Program-made: the position numbers and the translations under genes
Source of the DNA: Oscillospiraceae bacterium
GTDB lineage: Bacteria > Bacillota > Clostridia > Oscillospirales > Ruminococcaceae
NCBI GenBank assembly: GCA_017560985.1
Contig: JAFZDX010000064.1
Span: 1 to 60,037 of the forward strand
Direction of reading: 5' to 3'
Length of the DNA stretch: 60,037 nt
Notes under the pieces: model-generated
The model's database searches: none
What the model was told of the DNA's origin: nothing
What the model saw: only the letters and a program-made list of their open reading frames with translations
In this document: one piece after another, positions 53,054 to 60,037 of the stretch
Position numbering within the stretch: position 1 is the stretch's first letter
Layout of the letters: each line of letters begins with the position of its first letter

Positions 53054-53314
53054 ATGAGATTCATAAACCTTACACGAAACAGGGTGACTCCTGATTTTTG
53101 GAGCCTGTAGTGGAATTATATTGACAATCTGGATAGATTTCAAAATAACGAAAACTTCATGTGGTTAAACAATGAAATTTACCAGTATTCTGTTGTAATG
53201 CCTACAGCGTTAATTTATAATATATGTAAGAAAACAGAAAGAAAAATGTAAAATTACAGTTCAGCCACTTTTATGGATAAAGACGGAAGTTATTTATTAA
53301 AAAGGATAAGGTAA
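53054..53314 (+). pseudogene. Decayed reading frame with two in-frame stops
   Basis: One frame continues for 86 codons with a TAG at 53108-53110 and a TAA at 53249-53251. The three parts read like protein: MRFINLTRNRVTPDFWSL, then WNYIDNLDRFQNNENF and EIYQYSVVMPTALIYNICKK, then FMDKDGSYLLKRIR to a final TAA at 53312. There is no ribosome binding site before the first ATG. I take it as a relic of a gene, not a functional one; a chance frame is possible. Confidence 0.35.
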
Positions 53315-53321
53315 TATAGTT

Positions 53322-55001
53322 ATGATTAAAAAACTTTTAATATTAATAATATGTGCTGTAATGTTTTCCGCCTGTGACAGGCAGCCTGTCAGCAGTACCA
53401 TTGAAAATGAAAGCAATAGTACTAAAAAACATTATTCATTTGCAGAAATCACACAGCAGGTGACAATGGCTGATTTTGAAGACTGGGATAAGTATGACTA
53501 CAGCAATATGTTTCTGGACAAGGACAATATCAGTCTAAGATGTTACATGCCGGCTGACCAGCCCTACGGTCAGTGGACAGACTGGATAATCTGCCGCTAT
53601 GAAAACGATATAATGACACACCGTCTTGAACTGACAGAGGAATTCTTCTCTGCAACGGATACAGACGGCTATTCCATCCGCCCCCACACATACTCTGTAT
53701 ATGAACAGACAAATGATAATCTTACAACCCTGACTCTTACTGATTTTTACACCGACCATTGCAGATTATTTATAGATTTTGAAAATGAAGTGGTGGAATA
53801 TACCGTTGTAAACGCTATAGATGAATACACAACTCTTTCTGAAATGGATGAAAACCAGCTGGAACAGACCGTTATGGACGATTATCTCCAGCCTCTGATA
53901 AATGCCGGAATGATTGGCCATTATTACAAGGATATAAATGCAGTTGATAAAATGCTGGCATACTTTGCCAATCAGGTGGTGCTGGCAGAGCCGTATGCCA
54001 TACCTGTAAAATTCACACAGGACAAGGAAAACGGCGGTGTCAATGTGAATATTGACCTTGTAAAAGAATATCTGCGCCTTAAATTCCGCGATGTGGACAG
54101 GTATTCCTTTGAAGAAAACCCGGCCTATAACGCTGAAAGAAACTGGCTGAATATTCAGTATAAAGACACAATGGCAGAAAATGTGGATATCAATATCACA
54201 GAAATTGACCTTGATGAAACTTTTATGTGGATTACCTATGATGTGCTTGATAAAGACGGTAATGCCGCATCCAATGAAACCGCATTTTTCCATAAACGCC
54301 ACGGCAGATACCTGTTCAGCGGTGCTATGACAGATTATGGAAAAAGTATTGAGGGCGAACCCAAAAGCGGCGATTACACCTTTGAAGAACTGGCAGGGGA
54401 AGGCGCCGGCGATGGCTGGTGGAAAGAAATGGCTCTGGTAAACACAAAAACAGGTCGTAAGAAAAGTATAGGTAGGATAACAAGCAGCAACGCCACAGAC
54501 TACGGCTTTTTTCTCAATGGGGATGTGTATATCACTGACCAGTACGCCTTCCGTGCTTATGACAGGGATATGAGCAATCCTGACCCGATTTTTACCACAG
54601 AGAAAAACTTCCCTGCAGGGCGCGACACAGATTTGGACGGCAAAGGCACACACAGATATATTTACGCTGTACGCCGTGAAAATGCAGACAAATACCTTGT
54701 TGTCTACAGTCAATACCGTATGGATGATGATTGGGAAAGCAATTTTACAGACTACAGTCATACAGTCCTGAAACACTGCTATAAAGTGGGGCTGCTGGAC
54801 AGCAGCGGAACACTGTTAAAAAGCTGGGACACAGACATCAATGTGGGCTATGGAATGGGTTCAAACGGTATCAGCATCAAAAAAGTAAAGGACAATTATT
54901 TTGAAATTTACAGCACCTATAAATATGAAGAAAGCATGCGCTTCGGCTTTGATATATCCACAGGCAAACTGACTCATATCAAAAACAGGTTTTCAGAATA
55001 A
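53322..55001 (+). CDS. Large lipoprotein, unknown function
   Basis: A 559-residue exported lipoprotein. The N-terminus MIKKLLILIICAVMFSACDR shows a signal peptide with lipobox FSAC, lipid on Cys18. The rest is hydrophilic, rich in aromatic and acidic residues, with no repeats that I see and no family I recognise; beta-rich segments such as EEMALV..TGRKKSIGRITSSNATDYGFFLNGDVYITDQYAFRAYD suggest a beta-propeller-like or WD-type fold. There is no strong ribosome site (AAGGATAAGG eleven bases upstream). The adjacent relic and IS remnant suggest an accessory origin. Confidence 0.72.
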   Translation: MIKKLLILIICAVMFSACDRQPVSSTIENESNSTKKHYSFAEITQQVTMADFEDWDKYDYSNMFLDKDNISLRCYMPADQPYGQWTDWIICRYENDIMTHRLELTEEFFSATDTDGYSIRPHTYSVYEQTNDNLTTLTLTDFYTDHCRLFIDFENEVVEYTVVNAIDEYTTLSEMDENQLEQTVMDDYLQPLINAGMIGHYYKDINAVDKMLAYFANQVVLAEPYAIPVKFTQDKENGGVNVNIDLVKEYLRLKFRDVDRYSFEENPAYNAERNWLNIQYKDTMAENVDINITEIDLDETFMWITYDVLDKDGNAASNETAFFHKRHGRYLFSGAMTDYGKSIEGEPKSGDYTFEELAGEGAGDGWWKEMALVNTKTGRKKSIGRITSSNATDYGFFLNGDVYITDQYAFRAYDRDMSNPDPIFTTEKNFPAGRDTDLDGKGTHRYIYAVRRENADKYLVVYSQYRMDDDWESNFTDYSHTVLKHCYKVGLLDSSGTLLKSWDTDINVGYGMGSNGISIKKVKDNYFEIYSTYKYEESMRFGFDISTGKLTHIKNRFSE

Positions 55002-55009
55002 CACAAAAA

Positions 55010-55148
55010 ATTCAAGCCAGGGTGCAATGAAGTGAACCCCAAATATTAGACAAAATAAAATATTAAATTAAATGTGAATGAGTTCGGTATTGTACCGGGC
55101 TTATTCCTTTTAGTTTTAGAGAAATTCTGTGATTGTTGTATAATATAG
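55010..55148 (-). mobile_element. IS3-family element remnant (orfB 3' end and terminal repeat)
   Basis: On the minus strand the frame ending at a TAA (55065-55063) reads YNNHRISLKLKGISPVQYRT, the typical C-terminus of IS3-family (IS150 group) OrfB transposases. It is followed, at the outside edge, by a GTCTAATATTTGGGGTTCAC stretch that matches the terminal repeat of such elements. Upstream of the tyrosine the similarity ends, so only about 30 codons of a roughly 290-codon gene survive. Inactive. Confidence 0.82.
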
Positions 55149-55232
55149 CTACAAAAGAGCCTATTTATTTTTTTTATCTTTTGTGGTAACATAATAGATT
55201 AGTAAGATATTAATTAAAATTCAGGAGATAAT
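55149..55232. other. Intergenic DNA before yfmF
   Basis: AT-rich, with a CAGGAG site before the M16 gene and no distinct promoter that I can assign; the IS remnant ends here. Confidence 0.4.
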
Positions 55233-56483
55233 ATGAAAAGAGAACTTATAGCACCTAATACACACATAACTGTATTAAAAAATGAAAAGTTCAAAAGAAA
55301 CCGTATCAGCATTAATTTCATAATGCCAAATGCCAGGGAAAAAGCCACAATGTATGCACTCCTTCCAGGCATTCTTGAAAGAGCATATGAAGACTATCCT
55401 GATATGCAGACATTTTCCAGAAAACTGAACAGAATGTATGCAGCACAGCTTTCTGTGGGCAATGCGGTAATCGGTGCAAACCGTTGCCTTCGCTTTACAG
55501 TACAGGGCATAAAAAACGAATATTGCATTAATGGCGAAGACTTGCTGGCAGAACTGTGCCATGTTCTTCTGGGTGTTATTTTCCGCCCTTGTCTGGAAGA
55601 CGGTGCCTTTGTGTCCGACTGGCTGGAAGTGGAAAAATTCAAACTTCGTGAAGATATCCAGGGTGAAATCAACGACAAGCGCGGTTACTGCGTAAAAAAT
55701 GCCCGCAGAAAATTCTTTGGTGATGGTCTTAACGGTGTTGAAAGAATGGGTTATCTTAACGAAATTGATGCTATCACACCACAGCAGCTGTTTGAATGTT
55801 ATAAAGAAATGCTGGAACAGGCAGTTGTAGAAATCTTTATCACTGCAAATAATCCTGATTCTGCAATAGAAAAACTTACACAGGCATTCAACACAGATCG
55901 CACTGCCACAGCAGAAATCCTGCCAGTTACAGCAATGCATGTAAAAACAGCAGAATTTTTCAGCGAATCAATGGATACTACACAGGGAAAAGTGTGTCTG
56001 CTTTATACAACTGAAAGATTGCTTACAGAAGACGAAAGATACCACATGCTGGTAGCCAGCGCTCTTTATGGCGGCACAGCCTCCTCCAGACTGTTTAAAA
56101 ATGTGCGTGAAAAGCAGTCACTCTGCTATTACTGTGCAGCAGGTTTCAATGGATTCACATCCAGTATGTCTGTTGACTCCGGTGTTGAACATCACAATAC
56201 ACAGCGAACAATAGATGCAGTACAGGCAGAACTGAAAAATATGATTGAAGGCGAAATCACAGATGAAGAAATCAGACAGACAAAACTGATTATCATCAAC
56301 AGCCTGAAAGCAAACTATGATGGTCTTCACGGCCTGGAAGCCTGGTATCTTAATGAAGCTATCCGCGGCACATCTTTCACACCTGAAATGGTTATGGACA
56401 GGGTAGAAGCAGTAACAGCCGATGATATCAGAAATGTTCTGAAACTTCTCAATCTAAATGTTGTATATACATTAACTAAATAA
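55233..56483 (+). CDS. yfmF: M16-family peptidase-like protein YfmF
   Basis: A 416-residue insulinase-family protein that lacks the HxxEH zinc site and so is presumably the inactive partner of the next gene product. The pitrilysin-type fold is seen in RISINFIMPNAREKATMYALLPGILERAYEDYP and later ALYGGTASSRLFKNVREKQSLCYYCAA. In B. subtilis YfmF and YfmH are required with EF-P 5-aminopentanol modification. CAGGAGA precedes the ATG. Starts a four-gene operon with yfmH, lgt and folD. Confidence 0.87.
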   Translation: MKRELIAPNTHITVLKNEKFKRNRISINFIMPNAREKATMYALLPGILERAYEDYPDMQTFSRKLNRMYAAQLSVGNAVIGANRCLRFTVQGIKNEYCINGEDLLAELCHVLLGVIFRPCLEDGAFVSDWLEVEKFKLREDIQGEINDKRGYCVKNARRKFFGDGLNGVERMGYLNEIDAITPQQLFECYKEMLEQAVVEIFITANNPDSAIEKLTQAFNTDRTATAEILPVTAMHVKTAEFFSESMDTTQGKVCLLYTTERLLTEDERYHMLVASALYGGTASSRLFKNVREKQSLCYYCAAGFNGFTSSMSVDSGVEHHNTQRTIDAVQAELKNMIEGEITDEEIRQTKLIIINSLKANYDGLHGLEAWYLNEAIRGTSFTPEMVMDRVEAVTADDIRNVLKLLNLNVVYTLTK

Positions 56484-56493
56484 AGGTAAACTT

Positions 56494-57768
56494 ATGTCAG
56501 AAATCAGAAACAATATATTAAATGAAAGCTATCAGCTGGTAAAAACAGATTGTGGACTGCAGATAGCCTGCTACAATATGCCGGGTTATAATGCTGTACA
56601 TGCCGTTTTTGCCACAAACTTCGGTTCAGTGGACAGAAGTTTTATTATGAACGGGGAAAAATATGACATCCCTGCAGGTGTTGCCCACTTCCTGGAACAT
56701 AAAATGTTCGAAAACGAGGATGGCGATGCCTTTGACAAATATGCCAAAACAGGTGCAAACGCAAATGCGTTCACATCTTTTGACAAAACCTGCTACATTT
56801 TTACAGCAACAGATAAAATAGATGAATCCCTTGATATTCTGCTGAATTTTGTTACAACACCTTATTTCACTCCACAGACAGTGGAAAAGGAACAGGGCAT
56901 TATCGGTCAGGAAATCAAAATGTACGATGACAGCGCAAACTGGCGTATGCTGTTCGGTGTGCTGGAAGGTCTGTTTGTAAACCACACAGTACGTGACGAT
57001 ATCGCCGGTACAGTGGACAGCATTGCACAGATTACAGACAAAATGCTTTACGACTGTGCAAAAGCATTCTATTCACCATCACAGATGCTGCTTTCAGTTG
57101 CTGGCAACATTACACTGGATAAAGTCCTTGCAGCCTGTGACAGGGCAGGTTTCAAATATGAAACACTGGAAGTGGAAAGACTGCGCACAGAAGAACCTGA
57201 CGAAATAAACTACACAGAAAAATCCATAAATATGCCTGTTTCAGTGCCTCTTATCGCTGTTGGATTCAAGGAAAAAATGTCCAATCCGGTTACAATCAAA
57301 GAGGAACTGTGCGGTGAAATCATTATGGATGTTCTCACAGGTGCAACCAGCAAACTGTTCAACAAACTCTATGACAGAAATATTGTAAACGGCACATTTG
57401 AAGGTGAAGTTTTCAGTGGTGCAGATTATTATGCCACAATTATTTCCGGCGAAACAGCATATCCTGATATGCTGCTGGAAGAAATAGAGCTGGCCATCAA
57501 TGAACTTAAAGCAGAAGGTATCAACGAAGAAGATTTCTTCACCAGCAAAAACTCTATGTACGGCAGTATGATTGTTGACTTTGAAAATGTAGAAGAAGTT
57601 GCTACAAATATTGCCAATGCGCATTTCAAAGGCAGAACAGCATACACTGCACTGGAAACACTCAGTGCCATTACATTGGAAGATGTAAACAGCCAGATGC
57701 AGACAATGTTCCGCCCGGATAAACGCACAGTATTTACAGTTATGCCAATGGAGGGTAAAGATGATTAA
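56494..57768 (+). CDS. yfmH: M16-family metallopeptidase YfmH
   Basis: A 424-residue zinc peptidase. The inverted zinc motif HFLEH is at about residues 66-70 in GVAHFLEHKMFE, with the distal glutamate in KEQGIIGQEIKMY, and the C-terminal half repeats the fold. It is the active partner of YfmF and overlaps lgt by eight bases, so expression is coupled. AAAGGTAA lies before the ATG. Confidence 0.9.
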   Translation: MSEIRNNILNESYQLVKTDCGLQIACYNMPGYNAVHAVFATNFGSVDRSFIMNGEKYDIPAGVAHFLEHKMFENEDGDAFDKYAKTGANANAFTSFDKTCYIFTATDKIDESLDILLNFVTTPYFTPQTVEKEQGIIGQEIKMYDDSANWRMLFGVLEGLFVNHTVRDDIAGTVDSIAQITDKMLYDCAKAFYSPSQMLLSVAGNITLDKVLAACDRAGFKYETLEVERLRTEEPDEINYTEKSINMPVSVPLIAVGFKEKMSNPVTIKEELCGEIIMDVLTGATSKLFNKLYDRNIVNGTFEGEVFSGADYYATIISGETAYPDMLLEEIELAINELKAEGINEEDFFTSKNSMYGSMIVDFENVEEVATNIANAHFKGRTAYTALETLSAITLEDVNSQMQTMFRPDKRTVFTVMPMEGKDD

Positions 57769-58630
57769 TCACGTACAGTTCCCAAATCTGGGTATTGAAC
57801 TGACTATAAATCGTGTTGCTTTTTCAGTATTTGGCTTTGATATATATTGGTATGGTATCATATTTGCGTTTACAATGGTTGCAGGTGCTTCAATGGCATT
57901 GTACCTGGGCAAAAAACTGGGTATAAATGATGACGATTTCCTTGATGTTATCATATTCGGTGCAATTTTTGGTATCATAGGTGCCCGCGCATACTATGTG
58001 GCATTTGCACCTTTTGAATACGAAACACTGTGGGATATGATTAATCTGCGCGATGGCGGTATAGGTGTATACGGCGGTCTTATTGCAGGTGCAATTTCAG
58101 GCGTTTTTCTTTGTAAATGGAAAAAAATTAAATTCTTTGACGCCGCCGACTGTGTTTTTACAGGTTTTCTTTTCGGGCAGACTTTTGGACGTTGGGCAAA
58201 CTTTATGAATCAGGAAGCCTTCGGTACCAATACCACAGGACTTTTCGGTATGATAAGCGAAAGCACTACCCGCTACCTTAACCGTGTGGCACCATCACTG
58301 GCACAACAGGGTATAACTGTTTATCCTGATATGCCGGTACATCCTACATTCCTGTACGAATCTGTATGGTGTTTAATCGGTTTTATTATTCTGTTCACAT
58401 ATTTCAGAAAAAGAAAGTTCAGTGGCGAAATACTGTGTATGTCAGCTGCCTGGTACGGTTTCGGCAGGTTTTTTATAGAAGGTCTGCGTACAGACAGTCT
58501 GGCTACAAACGGCGGTCTGCGCACCAGCCAGCTTGTTGCAGTTGTTACTGTGGTTGCGGCACTGGCATTTATAGTGTACAATTATATTAAAATAAATAAA
58601 AAACAGGAGGCAGGAGAAAATGGACAGTAA
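57761..58630 (+). CDS. lgt: Prolipoprotein diacylglyceryl transferase
   Basis: A 289-residue membrane enzyme that attaches a diacylglyceryl group to lipobox cysteines, the first step of lipoprotein maturation. Seven hydrophobic segments; the family signature appears as GRWANFMNQEAFG at about 143-155, with Trp-Ala in place of the usual xGN. The GARAYYVAF and GGIGVYGGLIAG stretches are normal. It overlaps yfmH by eight bases and folD by 11. The six or so lipoproteins in this window are its substrates. Confidence 0.93.
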   Translation: MINHVQFPNLGIELTINRVAFSVFGFDIYWYGIIFAFTMVAGASMALYLGKKLGINDDDFLDVIIFGAIFGIIGARAYYVAFAPFEYETLWDMINLRDGGIGVYGGLIAGAISGVFLCKWKKIKFFDAADCVFTGFLFGQTFGRWANFMNQEAFGTNTTGLFGMISESTTRYLNRVAPSLAQQGITVYPDMPVHPTFLYESVWCLIGFIILFTYFRKRKFSGEILCMSAAWYGFGRFFIEGLRTDSLATNGGLRTSQLVAVVTVVAALAFIVYNYIKINKKQEAGENGQ

Positions 58631-59471
58631 ACTTATCAGCGGTAAAGAAGTTTCCGCGCAGATTAAAGCACAGGTAAAGGAAGAAGTTATTTCTCTCAAT
58701 AATCAGGGCATTTATCCCAAACTGTCAGTTATCATAGTTGGCGAAAACCCTGCCAGCCTTACATATGTAAAAGGTAAGCACAAAGACTGTGCAGAATGCG
58801 GCATTATTTCAGAAAATATTGCAATGCCTGAAACAGTTTCACAGGGTGAACTGCTGGCTGAAATTGAAAGACTGAACAATGATGATTCAGTTCACGGTAT
58901 TCTTGTACAGCTTCCACTGCCAAAGCATATTGATGAATATGCAGTTATAAACGCTATTTCAGCAGCAAAAGACGTGGATGGCTTTACAGCTGTAAATGTA
59001 GGTAATATGAATATAGGCAAAGATTGCTTTACACCTTGCACACCACAGGGCTGTATCGATATGCTGGACTATGCCGGTATTGATATGACAGGCAAGGATG
59101 TGGTGGTAATCGGCCGCAGTAATATAGTAGGCAAACCGGTTGCTGTGCTGGCTCTCCAGCGCTCTGCCACAGTAACTATCTGCCATTCAAAAACAAAGAA
59201 TATCGCAGAAAAAACCCGTATGGCAGATATTGTTATAGTTGCAGTAGGCCGTGCAGGTTTCCTTACAGGCGATATGCTGAAACCTGGCGCAGTGGTTATC
59301 GATGTTGGTATCAACAGAAACAGCGAAGGCAAACTCTGCGGCGATGCTGATTTTGACAGCTGTATTGATGTGGTTTCAAAGATTACACCGGTACCTGGCG
59401 GGGTAGGCCTTATGACACGTGCCAACCTTTTGAAAAACACAATAAAGAGTGCGAAAAACTGTTTAAAATAG
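58620..59471 (+). CDS. folD: Bifunctional methylene-tetrahydrofolate dehydrogenase/cyclohydrolase
   Basis: A 283-residue FolD, converting methylene-THF to formyl-THF in the cytoplasm. SYxxxK-type catalytic region is LTYVKGKHKDCAECG; GRSNIVGKPVA binds NADP and PVPGGVGLMTRANLL is the family end. AGGAGG precedes the ATG, within the lgt 3' end. Its product connects to ThyX and purine synthesis. Full length. Confidence 0.96.
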   Translation: MDSKLISGKEVSAQIKAQVKEEVISLNNQGIYPKLSVIIVGENPASLTYVKGKHKDCAECGIISENIAMPETVSQGELLAEIERLNNDDSVHGILVQLPLPKHIDEYAVINAISAAKDVDGFTAVNVGNMNIGKDCFTPCTPQGCIDMLDYAGIDMTGKDVVVIGRSNIVGKPVAVLALQRSATVTICHSKTKNIAEKTRMADIVIVAVGRAGFLTGDMLKPGAVVIDVGINRNSEGKLCGDADFDSCIDVVSKITPVPGGVGLMTRANLLKNTIKSAKNCLK

Positions 59472-59493
59472 AGAAAAAATAAACATTTTCTTA

Positions 59494-59523
59494 TTGACTT
59501 TTACTATATGTTTGTGTTATTAT
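59494..59523 (+). promoter_or_regulatory. Promoter of rplU-rpmA
   Basis: TTGACT (59494-59499), 18 bp, TATTAT (59518-59523) with an extended TGT. Confidence 0.65.
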
Positions 59524-59530
59524 ATTTAAG

Positions 59531-59606
59531 CCGCATGTAAATGGTTAATTTAAGTTATATAAATGTTTATATACACCTGGTTCAGCGAGACTTAATTAAT
59601 GAGAGG
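59531..59606 (+). promoter_or_regulatory. Structured 5' leader of rplU, candidate L21 leader
   Basis: TTAATTTAAG (59545-59554) can pair with CTTAATTAA (59591-59599), enclosing a hairpin TATATAAA/TTTATATA (59556-59573) and a CACCTGGTTCAGCGAGA segment. Position matches the L21 leader motif of Bacillota, but I cannot check the match to its consensus by eye. Confidence 0.45.
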
Positions 59607-59614
59607 GTATTAAA

Positions 59615-59926
59615 ATGAAAGCAGTATTTGTTACTGGTGGCAAACAGTACGCTGTTTGCGAAGGCGATGTAGTATTCATCGAAAAACTGGACGTTCAGGC
59701 TGATGAAACAGTTACTTTTGAAGAAGTTCTGTTCGTAGGCGAAGGTGCAGAAGCAAAATTTGGCACACCTGTTGTTGAAGGTGCAAAAGTTGAAGCTAAA
59801 GTTCTGAAAAACGGCAAAGGCAAAAAACTTAACATCATCACATACAAACCTAAAAAAGGTTCATCCAGAAGAATGGGCCACAGACAGCCATACACAAAAG
59901 TAGAAATCACTAAAATTGTTGGTTAA
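59615..59926 (+). CDS. rplU: 50S ribosomal protein L21
   Basis: A 103-residue L21. Normal family motifs are [16 protein letters not shown] at the start, the [15 protein letters not shown] loop and the basic [20 protein letters not shown]-binding end. GAGAGG precedes the ATG. Followed after 24 bp by rpmA, without a Prp protease gene between. Confidence 0.97.
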   Translation: MKAVFVTGGKQYAVCEGDVVFIEKLDVQADETVTFEEVLFVGEGAEAKFGTPVVEGAKVEAKVLKNGKGKKLNIITYKPKKGSSRRMGHRQPYTKVEITKIVG

Positions 59927-59950
59927 TTTTCATAAGGGAGGAATTGAATA

Positions 59951-60037
59951 ATGGCACATAAGAAGGGCGTTGGTTCTACAAAGAACGGTCGTGATTCTGA
60001 ATCAAAAAGACTTGGTGCAAAAAGAGCAGATGGTCAG
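59951..60037 (+). CDS. rpmA: 50S ribosomal protein L27 (3' end outside window)
   Basis: The first 29 residues of L27, [20 protein letters not shown], then LGAKRADGQ, run to the window edge. AGGGAGG lies ten bases before the ATG, and an in-frame TGA just upstream rules out a longer start. In most Bacillota L27 has an N-terminal extension ending LQxFA that is removed by Prp; here the encoded N-terminus is already the mature form. Confidence 0.95.
   Translation, partial: MAHKKGVGSTKNGRDSESKRLGAKRADGQ

Noticed and set aside
53766..54776. 336-codon open frame antisense to the large lipoprotein gene
   Set aside because: Composition is that of a shadow frame (rich in Cys, Phe, His, Ile); no start signal, and the plus-strand gene has a clear signal peptide.

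Overview
The window reads as chromosome of a low-to-moderate GC Bacillota bacterium, most likely an anaerobic gut-type Clostridia. The evidence is an SRP RNA-dnaX-ybaB-recR block, an S-box (SAM-I) riboswitch on metK, HrcA/CIRCE-type heat-shock control, DegV, DUF4358, CGGC and EFR1-type ferredoxin proteins, AGGAGG-type ribosome binding sites, frequent TTG/GTG starts and a fermentative gene set (AckA, PduL, aspartase, malic enzyme). I cannot fix the genus from sequence alone. Nearly all of it is ordinary core genome. I see no prophage, CRISPR array or intact insertion sequence; the only mobile trace is a decayed IS3-family end near 55.0-55.15 kb.

Layout. 0-8.9 kb: the ackA 3' end, a divergent ferritin-like/VIT1 metal transporter, two tandem DegV genes with separate promoters and terminators, tRNA-Ser(GGA) followed by a duplicated copy of its own 3' end, then aspA-malic enzyme and a radical SAM-acetamidase pair. 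8.9-13.6 kb: htpG under a CIRCE-like operator, a stand-alone pyruvate-kinase C-domain protein, glycerate kinase and deoC. 13.7-20.8 kb: mostly minus-strand accessory genes (beta-lactamase-fold hydrolase, GNAT, an AlgI-like MBOAT/DHHW acylation pair, CGGC protein, two lipoproteins), ending with an FMN-binding lipoprotein divergent from a Gx transporter. 20.9-28.5 kb: CIRCE-groES-groEL, a small cluster of YfjL-like membrane proteins, MscS, and a NUDIX-TraX-DUF4298-unknown-APH operon. 28.5-32.8 kb: SAM riboswitch-metK, a flavodoxin/ferredoxin protein, pduL and a membrane-tethered XRE regulator.

32.9-50.3 kb is a long housekeeping stretch: SRP RNA, dnaX, ybaB/ebfC, recR, recD2, comF, mreB, a YgjP-type metallopeptidase, pcrA, thyX, tmk, a DUF2156 protein, an Eis-like GNAT, a MATE pump, mltG and a U32 peptidase-family tRNA-hydroxylation protein. 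50.3-55.2 kb is the least conserved part: a YfjL-like gene with an apparent 5' frameshift, a pair of ACT-domain proteins including a truncated aspartokinase homologue, a decayed reading frame, a large unknown lipoprotein and the IS3 remnant. 55.2-60.0 kb returns to core genes: the YfmF/YfmH M16 pair, lgt, folD, and rplU-rpmA behind a structured leader.

The genes suggest a fermenter that makes acetate through PduL and AckA, interconverts aspartate/fumarate and malate/pyruvate, runs a HrcA-type chaperone regulon and may move electrons through flavin proteins. The best second-look items are the matching variant CIRCE sites, the truncated aspartokinase beside an ACT regulator, the L27 gene that encodes the mature form directly, the tRNA-Ser direct repeat and the frameshifted YfjL-like gene. 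I found no convincing wholly new multi-gene system.
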